Origin: Archivesica marissinica
Lineage: Eukaryota > Mollusca > Bivalvia > Venerida > Vesicomyidae
Length of the DNA: 64,000 bases
Direction: 5' to 3'
Assembly (NCBI GenBank): GCA_014843695.1
Contig: CM026397.1
Location: 51,508,101 to 51,572,100, forward strand
Made by a program: the position numbers and the translations under genes
Part shown: in pieces, positions 58,256 through 64,000 of the stretch
How positions within the stretch are numbered: the stretch's first letter is position 1
How the letters are laid out: each line of letters begins with the position of its first letter
The notes under the pieces: generated by a model
Seen by the model: only the letters and a program-made list of their open reading frames with translations
Told to the model about the DNA's origin: nothing
Database searches by the model: none

Positions 58256-58810
58256 CGAAAATCTCGATATCTACTTTCAGTTAACAGCTGACTGTCAGTG
58301 TATACACAGCGTATTTATATACATGTACATTACCTGTATCTGGGCATTATATGTGTGACATTCAATAGGTATACGCGAATATTTCTTTGAAAGAGGTGTT
58401 TATATTAAAATATATCAATAGTTTAGGCAGATTAACGGAGAGGGATTAATTGTAACTTAATCTGCGCTAGACGGGGCGATACATTTTCCGTTATAGATCT
58501 ATTATTTATAATAATATCGCTTAATCGTGTACTTGAGGATTGGACAGTGTAGCAGTCAGTTCGGTCTAAACTACCGTGGGAAATAAACCAGTGAAATACA
58601 ACGGTTAAAGGAATTGTTTCGTATTAAACTTTGCGAACATTTCCCAATATTTGTGATTTGATTTATTGGAATAGTAGAATCACATAAAAAAAAATTTGTG
58701 TTATTAACTTATTTTATCAAATTATTGACTTCGTTCAGTTTATTGTTTTCTGTTTTTTCTTACGTATTATTTATGAGTTTAAGAACTCGAACCTGCGACT
58801 TGTAGCGGTA

Positions 58811-59026
58811 ATGTCTGTCGATGTACTGCCCGCCAAGGTGGCTCAGGGTCCGACGTTTAAGTACCCACAATTTACCGGTATGAAGGAGGCCAGGAAACCC
58901 AACGGGATGGCCCCTATGAAAAGAAGGGATTCGAGAGGTGTGAATATTTCCAACTTCGACCCCAACTGCATTATATATAATTTAAACACAGATACGACCT
59001 ATCTCCGGGGGAAACTACTTGGAAAG
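58811..59026 (+). CDS. First coding exon of a putative polo-like kinase, partial
   Basis: The 72-codon exon begins at ATG 58811 (G at -3) and ends at a phase-0 donor, GTAATA, at 59027. The last residues, TTYLRGKLLGK, match the segment just before the glycine loop in polo-like kinases, where an aspartate-containing stretch is followed by a Tyr, Arg-Gly-(K/R)-x-Leu-Gly-Lys, then Gly-Gly-Phe-Ala. Here DPNCIIYNLNTDTTY precedes it. The N-terminal part is basic and Pro/Met-rich (KEARKPNGMAPMKRRD) and is probably disordered. Polo-like kinases are Ser/Thr kinases of mitosis and stress response with C-terminal polo boxes. None of the catalytic lobe or polo boxes is in the window, so intron 1 would exceed 4.9 kb. 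Another kinase with a similar loop is possible; the match covers about 11 residues. Confidence 0.55.
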
Positions 59027-59144
59027 GTAATATATAATTTACAAGTATTTTATATTTTCCAGATTTATATACATAATGTACAGTGACACCTGTGTGTTAA
59101 GCCGGTCCAACGGAAAGGACATGACATGGTCTGTGTTGAGAGGT

Positions 59145-59444
59145 GTGTGTTTTACGTTTATTTATCGTCGCTACCGGTTTCCCATATGAGTGACGCATCC
59201 TGAAGAGATTACTAATCTAATTTAGTTATTTTAGATTTTGGAGGTGAGTGCGTGATACAGACAGAGACCCATTCCAGAATCTCCTCTGGTTCTTTTACGT
59301 GCACGGTGTACAGCACCGACATGAGACCTCGGTTTAAAGTCCCATCTGAAAGACTGTTAATTTTATTAGGGTCAGACGGGGGATCGAACCTGCGATCCCT
59401 GGATTACCAGTCCAGCGTGTTACCACTGGATTACATATCCATCT
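59145..59444 (-). mobile_element. SINE1 in putative kinase intron 1
   Basis: Complete body, B box (ggttcgatcccccgtctg on the minus strand), anticodon arm and hairpin tail. It lies about 120 bp downstream of the exon donor. Confidence 0.88.
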
Positions 59445-59521
59445 GTAGACAGGTGATCTCTCGTAGCAGGTTACATATACATTGCCAATAGCTTGATGAT
59501 CACGATAGGCCAAAATGGACG

Positions 59522-59765
59522 TTAACCCGTTCCTTCATACAGATTTAGATTAATATACTATTAAATCTCCATACAAACGACAGCCATTTAGCTCTCATGC
59601 AGTGGATAAATAGTGGCCGTATCTATCCCACCGCCATAGATATTTACTGGGACTACATGAAATTCTGGCCTTTATTATGAACATTGGTTTGACTACTACA
59701 TTGTCAATGTATCATGTCGTATTGGTAATGGCATCAAGAGGTGCTTCTATGAGGGAAAGGGTTAA
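59522..59765. mobile_element. PiggyBac-like MITE-C, copy 2
   Basis: TTAA at both edges (59522-59525 and 59762-59765). Inverted ends CCCGTTCCTTCATACAGA and tctatgagggaaaggg. It is 46 bp longer than the 44013 copy, owing to an extra central stretch (caaacgacagccatttagct). Confidence 0.9.
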
Positions 59766-60840
59766 ATTGTGGTCTGTCGGACGATTCTATTGGGGGTGTT
59801 TATCGTTTCCTATATGATTTTTGAAATTCTTTTAACATTTTCAGGATTTATTTTATTTAGACAAAGAACAAAATGTACCAATTTCAGGAATGTGCTGGGG
59901 TAAGGATCAGCAGTTTCGGGGAGTAATTTAAGTGCAAGAGGATTTCGAAACTACAGGGGGGGGGTTGTGTTGCTGATGGTTCATGAAGGGATGAAATCTA
60001 GATTTGCTCTGAATTTAAAACAGATGCATGGGGTCTGGAGAAATGATTCCCAGTGTTGTGTTGGGTGAGCGATGCTGGTCTCGGAATATGTCTTACATAT
60101 ATTGTTTTAATGACCTTATGATATACCATAGTTAACAATTTACAAAACAAGATTAGTCGATGTCCAAGTCCTGTATGGCTGGCTTTAATAAAGGTGCAAT
60201 TTTAAAACTTGTTTGGATATTGCCTAAATTTGTTTTCTGTGTCAAGCCTATGGTGTATCATAATGTTCTTACAAGAATTACGTTGTGGCCAGAACAGCCC
60301 ACCTGGCGCTGGGGATCGTTGTGTCCAGACCCCAATATGTCTGGTGTTCAGCTAGCACATGCCATATATTTTGGTGGTCAGAACTTCTCCCTTGACATTG
60401 AAATCATTTGTCCAGACCCGAATTTATGTGGGGCGTAAACAATTATAGACACAAAAGATATGTATTTTTAAATAACATACATTTGAAACATTACCACGCC
60501 TATTATTGTAACTACGGTAACTCAGTATTGTAATGTCTGGTTCTCAAGTATGGTCTTTTGTATTTATCACACAATTATGCAAATTGTACCAATGGTTTTC
60601 CAACCACAATCAGGACAATAATTGAATACACGGACAAGTACTTTATTTTGTATCCGGTTATACACATGACATATAGAACATATTAGTGATTACTATTACG
60701 TGGTATGACAACAATATGATGAACATAATGATAATGTCTTAAAATTCATCTGTGGGCAAAATGATTATAGGGTACCGTTCGGTTTCAACAATTTTCAAAT
60801 ATTCAACAATACTAAAAAGTATAATTTATGCAATTTATTA
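59766..60840. other. Intronic sequence with a short imperfect direct repeat
   Basis: About 60284-60345 and 60371-60432 share the pattern ggtcagaac ... tgtccagacccgaat. A 92-codon frame covers them. I do not call it as a gene. Confidence 0.4.
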
Positions 60841-60844
60841 TATT

Positions 60845-61124
60845 GAAGTGATTTATAAACCTTTATTTATAAACCTTGATTTATATACCTTGATTTATAT
60901 ACCTTGACTTATATACCTTGATTTATATGCTTTGATTTATATACCTTGATTTATATACCTTGACTTATATACCTTGACTTATATACCTTGACTTATATAC
61001 CTTGATTTATATACCTTGATTTATATACCTTGACTTATATACCTTGACTTATATACCTTGACTTATATACCTTGACTTATATACCTTGACTTATATACCT
61101 TGACTTATATACCTTGACTTATAT
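60845..61124. repeat. 14-bp tandem repeat
   Basis: The unit is TTGATTTATATACC, switching to ttgacttatatacc toward the right, about 20 copies. The final unit merges with the 41-bp array. Confidence 0.93.
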
Positions 61125-62488
61125 AAGTAATTGTAGCTTTACTCTTGTTTACCCACAACTTATATAAGTAATTGTAGCTTTACTCTTGTTTACCCACAAC
61201 TTATATAAGTAATTGTAGCTTTACTCTTGTTTACCCACAACTTATATAAGTAATTGTAGCTTTACTCTTGTTTACCCACAACTTATATAAGTAATTGTAG
61301 CTTTTCTCTTGTTTACCCACAACTTATATAAGTAATTGTAGCTTTACTCTTGTTTACCCATAACTTATATAAGTAATTGTAGCTTTACTCTTGTTTACCC
61401 ACAACTTATATAAGTAATTGTAGCTTTACTCTTGTTTACCCACAACTTATATAAGTAATTGTAGCTTTACTCTTGTTTACCCACAACTTATATAAGTAAT
61501 TGTAGCTTTACTCTTGTTTACCCACAACTTATATAAGTAATTGTAGCTTTACTCTTGTTTACCCTTGACTTATATAAGTAATTGTAGCTTTACTCTTGTT
61601 TACCCTTGACTTATATAAGTAATTGTAGCTTTACTCTTGTTTACCCACAACTTATATAAGTAATTGTAGCTTTACTCTTGTTTACCCACAACTTATATAA
61701 GTAATTGTAGCTTTACTCTTGTTTACCCACAACTTATATAAGTAATTGTAGCTTTACTCTTGTTTACCCACAACTTATATAAGTAATTGTAGCTTTACTC
61801 TTGTTTACCCTTGACTTATATAAGTAATTGTAGCTTTACTCTTGTTTACCCACAACTTATATAAGTAATTGTAGCTTTACTCTTGTTTACCCACAACTTA
61901 TATAAGTAATTGTAGCTTTACTCTTGTTTACCCACAACTTATATAAGTAATTGTAGCTTTACTCTTGTTTACCCACAACTTATATAAGTAATTGTAGCTT
62001 TACTCTTGTTTACCCTTTGTTTGTGTTTTTTGTTTTTGTTTTTTTTTTGTTTTTGTTTTTTTTGTTTTTTTTTGTTGGTTTTTTGTTTACTTATATAAGT
62101 AATTGTAGCTTTACTCTTGTTTACCCTTGACTTATATAAGTAATTGTAGCTTTACTCTTGTTTACCCACAACTTATATAAGTAATTGTAGCTTTACTCTT
62201 GTTTACCCACAACTTATATAAGTAATTGTAGCTTTACTCTTGTTTACCCACAACTTATATAAGTAATTGTAGCTTTACTCTTGTTTACCCACAACTTATA
62301 TAAGTAATTGTAGCTTTACTCTTGTTTACCCACAACTTATATAAGTAATTGGAGATTGTAGCTTTACTCTTGTTTACCCTTGACTTATATAAGTAATTGG
62401 AGATTGTAGCTTTACTCTTGTTTACCCTTGACTTATATAAGTAATTGGAGATTGTAGCTTTACTCTTGTTTACCCACAACTTATATGT
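61115..62488. repeat. 41-bp satellite array, about 32 copies
   Basis: The unit is ACTTATATAAGTAATTGTAG followed by ctttactcttgtttacccac, a. It contains the 12-bp palindrome ACTTATATAAGT. Some junctions read acccttgactta, matching the neighbouring 14-mer. The last three units carry an extra ggagattg. A T/G-rich tract interrupts at 62018-62090. Confidence 0.96.
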
Positions 62489-62555
62489 CGAATTGGTTTA
62501 AACATACTGTAGTTTATTTCCTCCCAAGATACAGGCCATATGTTTGTGCTAGAAG

Positions 62556-62659
62556 TTAGTCCGATATATAAGACCTCTACATAATATTTGTTCCATGTCT
62601 TATCTTTAAATGCCTTGATAGTAAAATATCACATTTTTCAATTCTAAATATTTGGACTA
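62556..62659. mobile_element. MITE-G, copy 1
   Basis: About 104 bp with ends TAGTCCGATATAT and aatatttggacta in inverted arrangement. The interior ataagacctctacataatat and atatcacatttttca match copy 2. Confidence 0.65.
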
Positions 62660-63086
62660 ATTAGAAATCGGCACTCATGAATGGAAAACGTGTATGGTGA
62701 CTGTTCTATGTATACTTCCAGGTGCGTAGCTAGGCCTAACTATGGATTACGCACACCATCCTTGGGGGGGCGGATCAGGGGGCATGCCCCACTCGGATAT
62801 TTTTGTTCCCGTTATATGGTCTCGGGTGACGTTTGCCTACTATGAACATCAGCTAAAATCAATATCTGTTGGCAGTTTGTTCATGTCTGCTTTCTTGTGA
62901 ATGATCAATGTCAGTGTCCCCCCTTACCCTCTTAAAACCAGTTTTTATTGCATTTTTCGCATTTATTTAATTTTCATTTTCAGGAACTGTCAAGTCTAAA
63001 TATTTGGACTAGGGTATATACAAGTGGTCAATCCCAGTTATTTATGTCCCATACTCCCCGAGTACATTTACTTCTCTCTCTATATC

Positions 63087-63190
63087 TAGTCCTATAAATA
63101 AGACCTCAACATAAATATTTTCTCTCTGTTAATTGATAAATGACTGGATAATAAAATGTCACATTTTTCAAGTCTAAATATTTGGACTAC
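63087..63190. mobile_element. MITE-G, copy 2
   Basis: Same orientation and length as copy 1, starting tagtcctataaataagacct and ending aaatatttggacta. A third isolated end, AGTCTAAATATTTGGACT, sits at 62993-63010. Confidence 0.65.
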
Positions 63191-63947
63191 CCCTATATAT
63201 ATCCTCAAATTGATTCAGAACTGCTTGTAACACTACCGATCTCGCGAAATACATATTATGACCGGAATAATAAAAGTCTGAGATCAGTGAAATATTCTCC
63301 CACCTCAGCGATTTAGTCTCAGAAATCCTCAAATCATCTGTTTGATAGAACTTTGATCACGCTGCTATCGACACTGATCGAGACAGTCGGGGGAAGCCTG
63401 CAGCCAAACTCCTGTCTTTGCCTAACTCAAAGTGTCTCGATTAGCAGTTTGAACTGTCGCACATGTCCACAATTCCCCCAAGCGATCGTCTCTGCACATT
63501 TACGTTTTCCATTAATTTTAATTAACCCAAGGCAAATACTCTTTCTGCAACTTTTAAAGAAAAGAAAGAGGTTGTGGTTTAATGCCACATCTCCCAATTC
63601 CTTGATTTATAATGACAGCTTAGAAAAAAAAACGAAGACATTCCAGACAGATTGTTATGGATTCCAGCGAGCGAACAAAGAGTGTTCTAGAGGTCCGGGA
63701 CAGGAGTTCTTGCAGCATGTTTTACTTGAGTCCCTATTATCTTTTATGTAACAATTTGAACATATAATTATTTCAGAAAGTATTTCTCATATCGAATATT
63801 ATCAACTCGCAGTTATGGACCGCCTCAGCAATCTTACACATAGCGATATTATTACTCTAGTTTGGTTTTATAATCATATTAATATTGCTTAATATCACAG
63901 AATCTACATACACTATGTATACAAAGAAAGCCAAAAATGGGTCGAGC
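63191..63947. other. Unrecognised sequence with a 132-codon frame
   Basis: The frame at 63353-63751 has no known domain, no convincing signal peptide and no repeat structure. If the kinase gene model is right, it lies inside an intron. Not accepted as a gene. Confidence 0.35.
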
Positions 63948-64000
63948 TAGCCTGGGTTCCAGTCTGTCGAATTTTCACTTTTTTAACCTCTGGCAAAACT
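63948..64000. mobile_element. MITE-A, left end, running off the window
   Basis: tagcctgggttccagtctgt and cgaattttcacttttttaac match the complement of the right end of the copy at 13233-13374. Confidence 0.7.

Noticed and set aside
60160..60438. 92-codon frame with two CPDPN-like motifs
   Set aside because: The motif repetition reflects an imperfect DNA duplication of about 62 bp. No domain, and it sits in a presumed intron.
63353..63751. 132-codon frame near the right edge
   Set aside because: No homology I can recognise. It does not contain the kinase residues expected downstream of the exon at 58811.

Overview
The window looks like intergenic and intronic nuclear DNA from an invertebrate animal, most likely a mollusc. 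The evidence is AT-rich unique sequence, GT-AG introns, many tRNA-derived SINEs, several MITE families, an LTR retrotransposon and a small secreted Gly/Tyr-rich protein of the type common in shell matrices. The species cannot be named from the sequence. No rRNA gene, free-standing tRNA gene, CRISPR array or prokaryotic operon is visible.

Only three protein-coding loci are supported. (1) A plus-strand gene at about 9.86-12.77 kb has a TATA box, a non-coding first exon and two coding exons. It gives a 117-residue protein with a signal peptide, a Gly/Tyr-rich middle, one hydrophobic segment built across an intron, and an Asp/Ser/Tyr tail. (2) A minus-strand LTR retrotransposon at 21.3-26.0 kb has pol in the order protease, integrase, reverse transcriptase, RNase H. 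Its domains are Ty3/Gypsy-type but the order is Ty1/Copia-like, as in Gmr1-type elements. Its 5' half is lost in a gap of exactly 1000 N. (3) A plus-strand first coding exon at 58811-59026 reads like the N-terminus of a polo-like kinase up to the start of the glycine loop. The rest of that gene lies beyond the window.

About 45 per cent of the known sequence is tandem repeat. In order: a 14-mer (1-5054), 35-mer (5055-8287), 50-mer and 49-mer (8.68-9.58 kb), 39/22-mer (14.2-16.4 kb), 30-mer then 24-mer (27.0-34.0 kb), 17-mer (36.4-37.6 kb), 49/46-mer (37.7-41.0 kb), 38-mer (42.1-42.4 kb), a second 17-mer (45.3-47.2 kb), 64-mer (49.8-50.6 kb), 75/140-bp hairpin repeats (51.2-51.7 kb), 29-mer (54.3-54.5 kb), and 14-mer then 41-mer (60.8-62.5 kb). 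Long open frames in these arrays follow from repeat composition and are not listed as genes.

Between the arrays are at least five recurring tRNA-derived SINE families, called SINE1-SINE5 here, plus several single tRNA-like sequences. They mix a few tRNA heads with a few 3' tails: SINE1 and SINE2 share one hairpin tail, and SINE3 and SINE4 share another. Several satellites are visibly amplified pieces of these SINEs. MITEs include piggyBac-like (TTAA), pogo/Tc1-like (TA) and hAT-like types, some nested with readable target duplications. The strongest themes are SINE-to-satellite conversion, modular exchange of SINE parts, and the split Gly-rich membrane or secreted protein gene.
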